Assembly (NCBI GenBank): GCA_026391455.1
Contig: JAPLEH010000016.1
Location: 1 to 48,450, forward strand
Length of the DNA: 48,450 nucleotides
Direction of reading: 5' to 3'
DNA from: Bacteroidota bacterium
GTDB taxonomy: Bacteria > Bacteroidota > Bacteroidia > Chitinophagales > Chitinophagaceae
The first letter of the stretch is position 1, and every line of letters begins with the position of its first letter. The notes beneath the pieces are model-generated. The model was not told the DNA's origin. It worked only from the letters and a program-made list of their open reading frames with translations, and searched no databases. A program made the translations under genes and the position numbers. Positions 34,360 through 43,342 of the stretch are shown piece after piece.

Positions 34360-35010
34360 TTATTCTGGCTGAGGTGTATTCCTGACTTCAAAAACAAAGG
34401 CTATATTGAACAGTAAATACAATACGATATTAAGATTATGATTAATGAGTCTGTAGAGTTTTACAGCCAGACGGGGATTTACAGCGGATTGATAATTGTA
34501 AAATGCAGTATTAAACAGGTTGCCTGTATAAAAAATCAACAGGGCTACCAATATCCAGATCAGAGGCGTTCTGAGCGGACGCGGTTCATAGGTTTCTGAA
34601 GTAAATATTTTAAAGAGAATAAATAAGGATCCGGCTATTAGCAGGACAGACCCGGCTGTATGTGTATGGTTATTATATATAAATAGCCCCTGACCAAATA
34701 ACAGGTTGATCAGAAAGAATAAGCTGAAACCTATAATAAACAAAAGAAAGATGATTTTACTTTTTTTCCAAATTGCAATCGAAGTCAATAGTGATAAGTA
34801 AAAGAAAAATTCAACCCCATTGAAAAGGTTATACATTGGGACCTTCACCATCAGGTTTTGGGATGTGAGTTTACCCATGAGTTCTACAACTACAGTTGTC
34901 CATAGAAAGAGAACAAACCATCTGTTCAATACAGATGGTTTGATAATTAAGCATACCGTGCAGATAAATGCGGCTGCGATTTCGGCAATATTTGCAGGCA
35001 CTAATATCAT
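34360..35010 (-). CDS. Multi-pass membrane protein, possible sensor partner
   Basis: The 216-residue protein consists almost entirely of hydrophobic helices, about six or seven (for example IAEIAAAFICTVCLII, FFYLSLLTSIAIW, IIFLLFIIGFSLFFLINLLF, VALLIFYTGNLF, NIVLYLLFNIAFVFEV). I recognise no named family. It ends ten bases before the start of a histidine kinase whose own sensory part is minimal, so it may be the ligand- or membrane-sensing subunit of that system. This is inferred from position only. Confidence 0.8.
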   Translation of the reverse strand: MILVPANIAEIAAAFICTVCLIIKPSVLNRWFVLFLWTTVVVELMGKLTSQNLMVKVPMYNLFNGVEFFFYLSLLTSIAIWKKSKIIFLLFIIGFSLFFLINLLFGQGLFIYNNHTHTAGSVLLIAGSLFILFKIFTSETYEPRPLRTPLIWILVALLIFYTGNLFNTAFYNYQSAVNPRLAVKLYRLINHNLNIVLYLLFNIAFVFEVRNTPQPE

Positions 35011-35072
35011 AAAGTATCAGGTAATTAATTTCATTATAAACTTTATAAAGATAATCCAATGGATTTCAAAAT

Positions 35073-35080
35073 CAAACTTA
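35073..35080 (-). promoter_or_regulatory. Candidate -7 element for the membrane protein/kinase/regulator operon
   Basis: Read on the minus strand the site is TAAGTTTG, matching TAnnTTTG, about 60 bases ahead of the ATG at 35010. No convincing -33 element is seen at 19-20 bases. Confidence 0.4.
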
Positions 35081-35140
35081 CCTTTTAGTTTTCAGGTAAC
35101 ATGATTATGCAACTACATCCTGTTAATAAAGAACACAATG

Positions 35141-35956
35141 TTATAATAACGAGGTATCTGGTACAGGCCCGTTAGGAGGAGGTATGAGATCAACCTGATC
35201 GTAACAAATACCAATACTCGTTTTTTCAGTATTCACAATAACATATTTATCATAAGCATTAAAGGCTGTGGTAATAATTGTCAATTTATTAGCATCGTCA
35301 AAAATTCTTGCAAAAGAAAACACAATTTTTACAAAATCTCCGGCTGTAAAATTCGTAATTAGTTCTTTGAATGAATCAAGTGTAATATATGCCAACAATA
35401 TTCCGCTTGAGTCTTTATTTTCAACAACTGCCTGACACTGTGCAACAACAGTTGATATTACATTTAGCGATGGCACTAAAGCAAAAAAGGTATATTTTTT
35501 ACTCCAAAGCCTATTTTCAACATCCTCATCATGATTTTTACCACCTTTCAATCCATGGTAAGGTATAACAACAATTCCGTATTTGTTATCCATATCAAAA
35601 CCCAAATAAAACCGAAGAAACCAGTCATGCTCTGCAGGAATAGGGATATTTTTCACCAAATCATCAACCCGTTTCAAAAAAACTTCTAACAAAGCTCTCG
35701 GGGTCTCCAATAAATTTGGGTTTTCATCGAAAGCAGCTTTCATTTTCTCTGCTCTGAATTCAGATATGAAATCACTATCATCGTAATTCGCTGAGAAATC
35801 TAATAAGGCAGCTAACCCTTTTACCTGTATGTCGGTGAATGCTTTACCTAAAGGTTTAATGTGTACACCAACATCATTTTGAACCTTTGTAATTATCTGA
35901 TCTGTTGAAAGGTCGTTCAGATTTGACACACTAGTTACTAATACTTGTTTTGCCAT
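35141..35956 (-). CDS. AT-rich orphan gene, function unknown
   Basis: The ATG at 35956 gives 271 residues; a TTG 36 bases upstream is a poorer start. I do not recognise the family. The protein has no signal peptide and a mixed alpha/beta look: an N-terminal helical part (KMKAAFDENPNLLETPRALLEVFLKRVDDLV) and a later beta-rich part (KYGIVVIPYHGL, YTFFALVPSLNVIST, GILLAYITLDSF). The ending is proline-rich (LIPPPNGPVPD). Base composition is clearly more AT-rich than the flanking LamG and DUF5916 genes and resembles the island at 23.0-25.2 kb, which suggests horizontal acquisition. Confidence 0.7.
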   Translation of the reverse strand: MAKQVLVTSVSNLNDLSTDQIITKVQNDVGVHIKPLGKAFTDIQVKGLAALLDFSANYDDSDFISEFRAEKMKAAFDENPNLLETPRALLEVFLKRVDDLVKNIPIPAEHDWFLRFYLGFDMDNKYGIVVIPYHGLKGGKNHDEDVENRLWSKKYTFFALVPSLNVISTVVAQCQAVVENKDSSGILLAYITLDSFKELITNFTAGDFVKIVFSFARIFDDANKLTIITTAFNAYDKYVIVNTEKTSIGICYDQVDLIPPPNGPVPDTSLL

Positions 35957-36126
35957 TTGATTTGTTTTTGAAATTAAAATATTTAATATCAAAACAAATT
36001 TGCCTAATTACTTATTTGATTTTTTGTCGTACTTTAACTCCCCCCACCGTCTTTTCACCCTTTTCAAATTCCGCCTTTATCCCATAGTTCAGCCCAGCCC
36101 AGTCCGGCATTTTTACAGTGTTAACC

Positions 36127-36163
36127 CTTAGGCTGTAATAGATACTGTTACCTACAGCTTAAG
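36127..36163. other. Eleven-pair hairpin upstream of the LamG protein gene
   Basis: CTTAGGCTGTA (36127-36137) pairs with TACAGCTTAAG (36153-36163) with one G-T wobble and a 15-base loop. It ends 35 bases before the ATG. No T-run follows, so it is more likely a leader structure or a binding site than a terminator. Confidence 0.6.
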
Positions 36164-36198
36164 CGGTTCTTTCAAAACACTTCTAAAACACACTGGTT

Positions 36199-37467
36199 AT
36201 GAAATTCAAACAATTAGCCCTGCTGGTAGCCCTGTTGATCGCATCCTGTCTGCTCAGCTTTTCCCTTTTTGCACAGCCCACCACTACGGGGTTGATCTGT
36301 CATTTCAAATTCGATGGTAATGCCACCAATAGCGGCCCGCTCAACGTAACCGCCAATCCGGTAAGCACCACTTATACCACCAATAATGCCAATGCCGCCA
36401 ATAAGGCATTGCAGTTTGGCGGTGCGCTCACTTCCTATATTGATTTTGTTGATAACGGAAATCTTGATTTCACCGGTACCAACAACTTTACCATTTCGTT
36501 TTCCTTCTTCTTTAATGGATCCACCACCAGCGGACTCATTGATAATTGCCTGAACTATGGCGGCTGGGGCATATGGCTATGGAGTACCGTAGCCGGCACC
36601 TGGAACCTGCAATTCAATTATAAAAACAACTCCGTAGGCAGCGCCGCCGCCACCAATTTCACCACCGGCATCTGGCATCATGTGGCAGCAGTTCGTAACA
36701 ACGGCACTATATCATTGTATATCGATGGCACATTGCGATTATCCGCTACCGAAGGGACCACCGCACCCACTTATCCTATTAATATGATCGCAGGTGCCAT
36801 GGCCTATGGTAGTTTCTCACCACCCCGCTATAATCCCTTTGGTGGCAAAATAGATGAGATCAGAGTTTACAACCGCGCATTGACCACCGCTGAAATACGC
36901 GGGCTGACACCCTACTCACTCCCGCTGAAGATGGGCGATTTCACCGCCGTAAAAAAAGACAATAGCATTCAACTGAACTGGGAAACTCTCATCGAACAAA
37001 ACACTTCTCATTTTGATATCGAACGCAGCACGGATGGCATAACCTTTACCCCGATCGGTCGTGTGGCCGCTGCCGGCAACAGCAGTGATAAAAGGAGCTA
37101 TACCTGGATCGATGCCAATCCGGCAAATGGTACCAATTTTTACCGGCTGAAAATGGCGGACACTGATGGCACTTTCACGCAAAGCAGAATCATCGCCGTA
37201 CAGAATAAATATAGCATCGCCACCCTGCAGGTATTCCCCAATCCGGCAGATAATGTGATACAGGTACAGGTATCTTCCAATCAACCATACAATGCCCGTA
37301 TACTGATCCATGATGCAACCGGCAAAACCGTTCATCAGCAATGGACATCTGTTCGGCCCGGTCAAAACACCATCCCTTTACCCGTGGTGCAACTGGCAAA
37401 AGGTCTCTATCATATAACGGTTGAACATGCGGGCGAACGTTCCAGTACCTCTTTTATCAAACGATAA
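36199..37467 (+). CDS. Secreted LamG-domain protein with T9SS sorting domain
   Basis: The 422-residue product starts with a clear signal peptide (LALLVALLIASCLLSFSLFAQ). Residues about 30-235 form a concanavalin/LamG-type lectin fold (LICHFKFDGNATNSG, WHHVAAVRNNGTISLYIDG, GKIDEIRVYNRALTTAEI). Residues about 245-335 form a fibronectin-like module common in T9SS cargo (IQLNWETLIEQNTSHFDIER, NFYRLKMADTDG). The last 75 residues are a type A T9SS sorting domain (LQVFPNPADN ... KGLYHITVEH). It is expected at the cell surface and probably binds carbohydrate. The terminator follows 39 bases after the stop. Confidence 0.9.
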   Translation: MKFKQLALLVALLIASCLLSFSLFAQPTTTGLICHFKFDGNATNSGPLNVTANPVSTTYTTNNANAANKALQFGGALTSYIDFVDNGNLDFTGTNNFTISFSFFFNGSTTSGLIDNCLNYGGWGIWLWSTVAGTWNLQFNYKNNSVGSAAATNFTTGIWHHVAAVRNNGTISLYIDGTLRLSATEGTTAPTYPINMIAGAMAYGSFSPPRYNPFGGKIDEIRVYNRALTTAEIRGLTPYSLPLKMGDFTAVKKDNSIQLNWETLIEQNTSHFDIERSTDGITFTPIGRVAAAGNSSDKRSYTWIDANPANGTNFYRLKMADTDGTFTQSRIIAVQNKYSIATLQVFPNPADNVIQVQVSSNQPYNARILIHDATGKTVHQQWTSVRPGQNTIPLPVVQLAKGLYHITVEHAGERSSTSFIKR

Positions 37468-37506
37468 GCATTCGTATTACTAAAAACCAACATCCATTCT
37501 CAACAG

Positions 37507-37539
37507 GACCGGTTCCCCCACAGGAGCCGGTCTTTTTTT
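37507..37539 (+). terminator. Rho-independent terminator of the LamG protein gene
   Basis: GACCGGTTCC (37507-37516) pairs with GGAGCCGGTC (37523-37532), with one wobble, around a six-base loop and is followed by seven T. Confidence 0.88.
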
Positions 37540-37609
37540 GTCAATAAAAAGTTAACACCCCCTGTTTTTCACCATTCATCAGGTATTTATGACAATTCAG
37601 GTAAAACCT

Positions 37610-37630
37610 CCCTCCCCTGTTTCGGGAGGG
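37610..37630. other. GC-rich hairpin upstream of the DUF5916 gene
   Basis: CCCTCCC (37610-37616) pairs with GGGAGGG (37624-37630) around a seven-base loop. No T-run follows. It may be a leader hairpin of the DUF5916 transcript. Confidence 0.5.
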
Positions 37631-37794
37631 CCTTATCTTCGAAGTACGAAACATTTAGTATTTGTTGTCGGTAGCATGTAACAAACACCATGGGTTTCGG
37701 CTAAGTTTTTTATAATCAATTGCTTTATTACACAACTCTGCCAACTGGTTTGTTTGCCTGGCAAACCAACCCGATGGCAAGACAACCATTGGTC

Positions 37795-40278
37795 ATGAAA
37801 CGTAAACCAACCTTTCTATTTCTTTTCCTGTTCCTGGCGTGCTTTGCACTCCAGGGTTTTGGGCAAACACCCGCTCCTGCCACACCACTTGAATTACAGG
37901 CGAAACGCACTACGAAACCCATCAAAATCGATGGACTCATCAACGATGAAGCCTGGAAAGATGCCCCGGTAATGACCAATCTCGTGGAGTTTCGACCCAA
38001 ACCCGGCCAGCCTGAAAACTATGAAAACAGGACCGTGGCCTACCTCCTCTATGATGATGAAGGAATCTATTTTGGCGGTTATTGTTATGAGCGTACGAAA
38101 GACAGTATCGCCACTGAACTGTCCGGTCGTGATGGATTTGGCACCAATGATTATATCGGACTCATCTTCGACACCTACTATGATAAACAAAACGGCTTTG
38201 AATATTTTATTACACCATTGGGAGAACAATGGGATGCCAAAATGAACAGCAACTCCACCGATAACGAAAACGGTCCTGAAGACTTTACCTGGAATGCAGT
38301 TTGGAAAAGCGGGGCCGTTATTCACAATGACGGATGGAGCTTTGAAATGTTCATTCCCTATTCCGCGATCCGCTTTGGAAAAGGGGAAGTGCAAAATTGG
38401 GGACTCAACATTACCCGCCGTAGAAGAAAAACCGAACAACAATATACCTGGAATCCGATTGATGTGAATGTAAATGGCTTTCTTACCCAGGAAGGAAAAT
38501 GGACCGGTATTACCAATATCAAACCACCGGTGCGCCTGCAATTCTCTCCCTATTTTTCCACTTATGTCAATCACTTTCCCTCTCCTGCACCCGGAGAAAA
38601 ACAATGGACCTCCTCTGTGAATGGTGGTATGGATGTGAAATACGGCATCAACCAGGCATTCACACTGGATGCTACCCTGGTGCCGGATTTTGGCCAGGTA
38701 CAGAGTGATAACCGCGTATTGAACCTTACTCCTTTCGAGATAAAATACACCGAGAACCGTCCCTTCTTCACAGAGGGTACTGAACTGTTCAGCAAAGGCA
38801 ATTTATTCTATGCCCGCCGGATTGGTATCGATCCGGTGTTGCTGCATAGCCCTGATGAATATGCTGGTACCAATGATAAACTGATCAAAAACCCGTCTGA
38901 ATCCAAACTCATCAATGCCACGAAGATTTCGGGACGCACGCAAAAAGGGTTTGGTATTGGAGTACTGAACGCCATTACCAATACACGCTATGCCACACTG
39001 GAAGATGTGAATACGAAAACACAACGAAAAGTGGTTATCGATCCGCTCACCAATTACAGTGTAATTGTGCTCGATCAGACATTAAAAAACAATTCGAGTG
39101 TCTCACTCATCAATACGAATGTACTGCGGAGCGGACATGATTATGATGCGAATGTAACTGCCGGCCTCTTCAGTTTCAACGATAAAAAGAATATGTGGAA
39201 TGTGAATGGCAAAGCCGCAGTAAGCAATCTGATCGGTTTACTACCGGAAGGAAAAACACAAACCGGGTACAGTCATAGTGTTGGGTTTGGCAAAACGAGC
39301 GGACGATTCAATTTCAATGTGGGTCAGGAACTTACCAATCAAAAATTCAACAGCAATGACCTTGGTTATTTCACCTTTACCAACTTTGTAGATCATTTCG
39401 CCTGGATGGGCTACCGGTGGACCAAACCAAGTAAATGGTACAATAACCTTCGCCTCAACGCAAATGCCTATTATTCCCGCCGGTTAAATCCGGGAAGTTT
39501 TCAGGGTGCTAATTTCAATATTAACGCGAACGGACAGTTGAAAAACTTGTGGTTTGTGGGCGCTTTGATCGGATACGAACCCGAAGGCAATAACTATTAC
39601 GAACCCCGTAAAGAAGGTAGAGTCTTCCGTGGCTGGTCTAACTATTTCATGAATACATGGTTTGAAACAAACAATGCCAAGAAATACATGCTGAATGCCG
39701 AAGTACTTTATATCAAAAGGAATTTATTCGCCAGCGAACGGTATAGTTTTTCGTTTCAGAACCGGTACCGTTTTAATAACCAACTAACGATCAGTTTGAA
39801 CACCAGTATTTCACCACAGACGAACAATGCAGGGTTCGCAGGCTTTCAGGGAGATGATGTAATTTTCGGCAGAAGGGATATCAGCACGGTTGAAAACATC
39901 CTGAACATTAAATACAGTTTCAACGACAAAATGAACATCAATACCCGTATTCGTCATTACTGGAGCGAAGTGCGATACAAGGAGTTCTATACCCTGCAGG
40001 AAAACGGCAAACTGGCTTCGAACAATACTTACACACAAAATCGCAATCAGAACCTGAACTTCTTCAATATTGACATGGTGTACACCTGGCAATTTGCCCC
40101 TGGAAGTTTTATCAATATGGTATGGAAAAATGCGGCTACCCAATTCACTCAACTGGTAAATGATGGGTACTTTAAAAACTTAAGCAATACTATGAAAGAA
40201 GATGATAATAATAATATTTCCTTCAAAGTGATCTATTTCCTTGATTACCTGCAACTGAAGAAAATAAAGAAGAAGTAA
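37795..40278 (+). CDS. DUF5916 outer-membrane protein with CBM9-like N-terminal domain
   Basis: From the ATG at 37795 the product has 827 residues and starts directly with a signal peptide (PTFLFLFLFLACFALQGFGQ). An ATG 21 bases upstream and a TTG at 37720 are also in frame but would place extra residues before the signal. Residues about 30-230 form a CBM9-like beta-sandwich (IKIDGLINDEAWKDAP, YLLYDDEGIYFGGYCYE, WSFEMFIPYSAIRFGKG). The rest, from TLVPDFGQVQSDNRVLNLTPFE and ENRPFFTEGTELF onward, is the DUF5916 beta-barrel-like part with alternating aromatic strands, ending in a short basic tail. Proteins of this kind sit in the outer membrane of Bacteroidota; the substrate is unknown. A strong terminator follows. 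Confidence 0.88.
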   Translation: MKRKPTFLFLFLFLACFALQGFGQTPAPATPLELQAKRTTKPIKIDGLINDEAWKDAPVMTNLVEFRPKPGQPENYENRTVAYLLYDDEGIYFGGYCYERTKDSIATELSGRDGFGTNDYIGLIFDTYYDKQNGFEYFITPLGEQWDAKMNSNSTDNENGPEDFTWNAVWKSGAVIHNDGWSFEMFIPYSAIRFGKGEVQNWGLNITRRRRKTEQQYTWNPIDVNVNGFLTQEGKWTGITNIKPPVRLQFSPYFSTYVNHFPSPAPGEKQWTSSVNGGMDVKYGINQAFTLDATLVPDFGQVQSDNRVLNLTPFEIKYTENRPFFTEGTELFSKGNLFYARRIGIDPVLLHSPDEYAGTNDKLIKNPSESKLINATKISGRTQKGFGIGVLNAITNTRYATLEDVNTKTQRKVVIDPLTNYSVIVLDQTLKNNSSVSLINTNVLRSGHDYDANVTAGLFSFNDKKNMWNVNGKAAVSNLIGLLPEGKTQTGYSHSVGFGKTSGRFNFNVGQELTNQKFNSNDLGYFTFTNFVDHFAWMGYRWTKPSKWYNNLRLNANAYYSRRLNPGSFQGANFNINANGQLKNLWFVGALIGYEPEGNNYYEPRKEGRVFRGWSNYFMNTWFETNNAKKYMLNAEVLYIKRNLFASERYSFSFQNRYRFNNQLTISLNTSISPQTNNAGFAGFQGDDVIFGRRDISTVENILNIKYSFNDKMNINTRIRHYWSEVRYKEFYTLQENGKLASNNTYTQNRNQNLNFFNIDMVYTWQFAPGSFINMVWKNAATQFTQLVNDGYFKNLSNTMKEDDNNNISFKVIYFLDYLQLKKIKKK

Positions 40279-40324
40279 ATTATGTTGCCCTGTACCTGCA
40301 GGTGATCACCTAATAAATTAATTG

Positions 40325-40357
40325 AAAAGCTGTACTAACCCGTACAGCTTTTTTTTG
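40325..40357 (+). terminator. Rho-independent terminator of the DUF5916 gene
   Basis: AAAAGCTGTAC (40325-40335) pairs with GTACAGCTTTT (40342-40352) around TAACCC, followed by a T-run. On the minus strand the A-run before the stem gives a T-run too, so it could stop transcription from both sides. Confidence 0.88.
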
Positions 40358-40403
40358 AAATGCTACTCCTGTATGCGCCGTATTCTTTTTACCATTTATG
40401 TTT

Positions 40404-40661
40404 CTAAAGGCGATGGCTCCACAACCACATTTCGGGATATTCTCGAATCACCGCTTCAGGATTCTGTACATAACGGCATGTCAGTTCACTTTCTGTTAAT
40501 GAACGAATATCCTTTGCTGGTTCGGAAATGCCCCCTTCTTAGTAACCGCGCTTAATTCTATGAATAAGAGTAAACAGAAAAAATACAGAACCCGGAGGAA
40601 CAAGAATGAAAGTAACCACAACAATCCCTAAACGATCTGATACCTGAACGCTTTCACAAAA
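40404..40661 (-). pseudogene. Decayed C-terminal remnant of a lipid A/lysophospholipid acyltransferase
   Basis: On the minus strand one frame running from 40661 to the TAG at 40404-40406 reads like the C-terminal third of an LpxL/HtrB-type acyltransferase: RIKRGY, then SLTESELTCRYVQNPEAVIR, then EMWLWSHR. The same landmarks appear in the intact gene next door as VKRGYY, ELTLIYKNALEKIIR and YLWSHRRW. The remnant has a TAA stop at 40539-40541 directly after RGY and another TAA just upstream of 40661, and no N-terminal catalytic part (HX4D/E) is visible. It is therefore a non-functional relic, probably of a second paralogue or an old tandem duplicate. Confidence 0.6.
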
Positions 40662-40743
40662 TTAAAAAACACAAAAGCAAGCCGGGAAATTTGTGTTCAA
40701 AGAGTGGCAATGCCGAATAGTGACGATGAAATAACGATTTTGT

Positions 40744-41634
40744 TTATTCCGATAGTTGATCAAGTACAGGAGGGCAAGAGGGTGTCCATTCCCATTTCCA
40801 GCGACGGTGACTCCATAAATAGTTAGCAGGATCTTTACGAATGATTTTTTCCAATGCGTTTTTGTATATCAGTGTCAGTTCTTCAGGGCTGTGTAGTGAT
40901 CCTTCTTCTGCCAGCATATCGGTGGTAAATGCATAATAACCACGCTTTACTTTTCGAAAACCCACGATCACCACCGCCGTGTTGTTCTTTACGGCCCCTT
41001 TTGAAGGCCCTGTTACAAATGGTGCCGGCTTACCCATAAAATGCATCCAGTATGCATTGGTAGGATCTCCGGGATTTTGATCTGCCGCCAACGCCAGACA
41101 ATACTGTTGCTGAAACACATCAAACCGTTTGTTCTTGAATTCCTGTGCCGAAATAAGAATAGTACCAAACTGTTTCCTGAAATTAAAAAATATCCGGTTG
41201 AGGTGTTTATTGGCAATGGTCATATAAATGCCCACAAATGGCGTTTTCAGATTGAGTGCGTAGAGCAGGTTAGCAAATTCCCAGTTGAACTGGTGTCCTG
41301 CCATAATATGTACGTTCTTCCCTTTTTCAATCAGGTCGTTGATCATATCATACTCGCCGGTACTTCGTCTGAGTATTTGTTTTTTACTGATCGTAATGAA
41401 TTTGATAGACTCAATAAAGGTATCCGTAAGATTATGATAGAATTGCTTTTCGATTGCATAACGCTCTTGTTCCGATTTTTCCGGAAAAGCAATCTTCAGG
41501 TTATTGCGCACCACATCCCGCCTGTATTTAAACAGATAAAAAACGAACCCGTATGCGATATCTGAAAAAACATACAATACCCGAAGCGGGAGCAAAGACA
41601 CCAGCCATAAAGGGATATAAACTAAATAGTACAT
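40744..41634 (-). CDS. LpxL/HtrB-type lysophospholipid (lipid A) acyltransferase
   Basis: The 296-residue protein has an N-terminal hydrophobic anchor (YLVYIPLWLVSLLPLRVLYVF). The catalytic HX4E motif is in GHQFNWEF near residue 114. Further family blocks are NLTDTFIESIKF, AADQNPGDP and LWSHRRWKWEW near the C-terminus. It should transfer an acyl chain to lipid A or a related lipid at the inner membrane. The gene starts 19 bases after the nadB stop, so it is probably the last gene of the ispG operon. The exact lipid acceptor cannot be assigned. Confidence 0.88.
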   Translation of the reverse strand: MYYLVYIPLWLVSLLPLRVLYVFSDIAYGFVFYLFKYRRDVVRNNLKIAFPEKSEQERYAIEKQFYHNLTDTFIESIKFITISKKQILRRSTGEYDMINDLIEKGKNVHIMAGHQFNWEFANLLYALNLKTPFVGIYMTIANKHLNRIFFNFRKQFGTILISAQEFKNKRFDVFQQQYCLALAADQNPGDPTNAYWMHFMGKPAPFVTGPSKGAVKNNTAVVIVGFRKVKRGYYAFTTDMLAEEGSLHSPEELTLIYKNALEKIIRKDPANYLWSHRRWKWEWTPSCPPVLDQLSE

Positions 41635-41653
41635 GCTTTCAATACGGGTGGTC

Positions 41654-43291
41654 TTATAATACGATATTTTGAACCAGGTTACTCTTCGACGGATAATCGG
41701 TATTGTAATGCAATCCGCGGCTTTCTTTTCTGAAACCTGCTCCTTTTACAATAAGGTAACCGACGGTGATCATATTGCGCAACTCCAGTAATTGGGGCGA
41801 GAGGGTACTGCTTTCATACAAGTCTTCGGTTTCTTCCCACAACAGGTCGAGCCTTCGCATGGCGCGCTGCAAACGTACATTATTCCGAACAATACCCACA
41901 TAGTCACTCATCACCTGCTGCAATTCTTTCAGGCTTTGCGTGATCAGGATCATTTCACGCGGCTCCGTGGTACCCGCTGCATTCCAATCAGGTATATCAT
42001 CGTGCGTTCCTTTCAAAGGTTCCGATGCGGACCTGAATGTATCCGTTGCATCGGTAAACCGGGTGATGCTGTCCATATAACAACGATGTGCAAATACCAT
42101 GGCTTCCAGCAATGAATTTGATGCCAGCCGGTTGGCCCCATGTAATCCGGTGGAAGCACATTCGCCGCAGGCATATAAATTCTTAATAGAACTCCGGCCC
42201 CATTCGTCTGTTTTTATTCCCCCGCAACTGTAATGCGCCGCCGGCGATACCGGAATCATATGTTTCGTAATATCAATACCGATAGACAAACATTTCTCAT
42301 AAATATTCGGGAAGTGCTCCGTGAATTTTTCTTTATCAAAATGCCGGCAATCAAGCCATACATGTTCGGTACCGGTGCGTTTCATTTCACTGTCGATGGC
42401 CCTTGCCACAATATCACGGGGAGCCAGGTCTTTCCGTTCATCGTATCGCTCCATAAAGGCTTCCCCGTTTTTATTGCGGAGGATACCGCCATCACCTCTT
42501 ACCGCTTCGGTAATAAGAAAAGCCTGGCCTTTTACTCCGGGTTCATACAGGGCGGTTGGGTGAAATTGTATGAATTCCATATTCTCCACTCTCCCTTTTG
42601 CGCGGTACACCATGGCCACCCCATCGCCCGTAGCAATAGATGGATTGGTGGTAGTGCGGTACACCTGTCCATTGCCCCCGGTAGCCAGCAAAGTAATGCC
42701 CGCCAGTATTTTTTCAATTTTATTGGTCTCCTGATTCAACACATATACACCATAACATTCCACATCGGGGGTGGCCTTATTTACCAGATATCCGAGATGG
42801 TGCTGGGTGATAATGTCCACCACAAAACAATGTTTGATGAACTCGATATTGGTTTGGCTGTTCACTGCATCGATCAGGGCACGTTCCATTTCTTTGCCCG
42901 TAACATCCTTGTGATGCAGGATGCGGAATTCCGAATGCCCCCCTTCTTTGCCGCGTTTATAATCGCCATCTGCTTCTTTATCAAATTGCGCACCCCAATC
43001 AATAATTTCCTGTACCCGATCTGGTCCTTCCTTCACCACGATCTCCACAACTTTTTCATTGCAGAGACCATCCCCTGCAATTAAGGTATCCTCAATATGC
43101 TTTTCAAAACTGTCGTTTTCCATATCATTCACCACGGCAATACCTCCCTGGGCATACTTGGTATTCGTTTCATCGGCAGTGGCCTTGGTCATTACCAGTA
43201 CTTTCTTTTCGGGAAAACGGTTGGCTACTTTGAGGGCATAGGTAAGTCCCGCTATTCCGGAACCTATTACTAAAAAATCAGTTTTTCGCAT
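41654..43291 (-). CDS. nadB: L-aspartate oxidase NadB
   Basis: The 545-residue flavoprotein opens with the FAD-binding motif VIGSGIAGLTYALKVA. It has the family blocks TKYAQGGIAVV, GGHSEFRILHHKDVTGKEME, LATGGNGQVYRTTTNP, GDGVAMVYRAKGRVENMEF and SPAAHYSCGGIKTDEWGRSS. It oxidises L-aspartate to iminoaspartate, which NadA condenses to quinolinate in NAD synthesis. NadA and NadC are not in the window. The length is usual for the family. Confidence 0.95.
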   Translation of the reverse strand: MRKTDFLVIGSGIAGLTYALKVANRFPEKKVLVMTKATADETNTKYAQGGIAVVNDMENDSFEKHIEDTLIAGDGLCNEKVVEIVVKEGPDRVQEIIDWGAQFDKEADGDYKRGKEGGHSEFRILHHKDVTGKEMERALIDAVNSQTNIEFIKHCFVVDIITQHHLGYLVNKATPDVECYGVYVLNQETNKIEKILAGITLLATGGNGQVYRTTTNPSIATGDGVAMVYRAKGRVENMEFIQFHPTALYEPGVKGQAFLITEAVRGDGGILRNKNGEAFMERYDERKDLAPRDIVARAIDSEMKRTGTEHVWLDCRHFDKEKFTEHFPNIYEKCLSIGIDITKHMIPVSPAAHYSCGGIKTDEWGRSSIKNLYACGECASTGLHGANRLASNSLLEAMVFAHRCYMDSITRFTDATDTFRSASEPLKGTHDDIPDWNAAGTTEPREMILITQSLKELQQVMSDYVGIVRNNVRLQRAMRRLDLLWEETEDLYESSTLSPQLLELRNMITVGYLIVKGAGFRKESRGLHYNTDYPSKSNLVQNIVL

Positions 43292-43342
43292 AATTAATAT
43301 TAGCTGTAAAGCAAACGAATAAATGGATGTTGGGTTATTGAA

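Larger units (their letters stand above)
37468..37794. other. Intergenic region of 327 bases with two hairpins
   Basis: It holds the LamG gene terminator (37507-37539) and a second GC-rich hairpin (37610-37630). The remaining sequence has no gene and no full promoter match that I can defend. Confidence 0.6.

Noticed and set aside
35141-35956. Bacterial gasdermin partnered with the C11 peptidase
   Set aside because: The length is similar to bacterial gasdermins, but there is no N-terminal cysteine for lipidation, no recognisable gasdermin pattern, and the gene is 10 kb from the peptidase.
40322-40555. 77-residue plus-strand open frame after the DUF5916 terminator
   Set aside because: It begins inside the terminator hairpin and is antisense to the acyltransferase relic, which explains the sequence better.
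42233-43084. 283-residue open frame antisense to nadB
   Set aside because: It overlaps a fully conserved L-aspartate oxidase gene and shows no protein family features.
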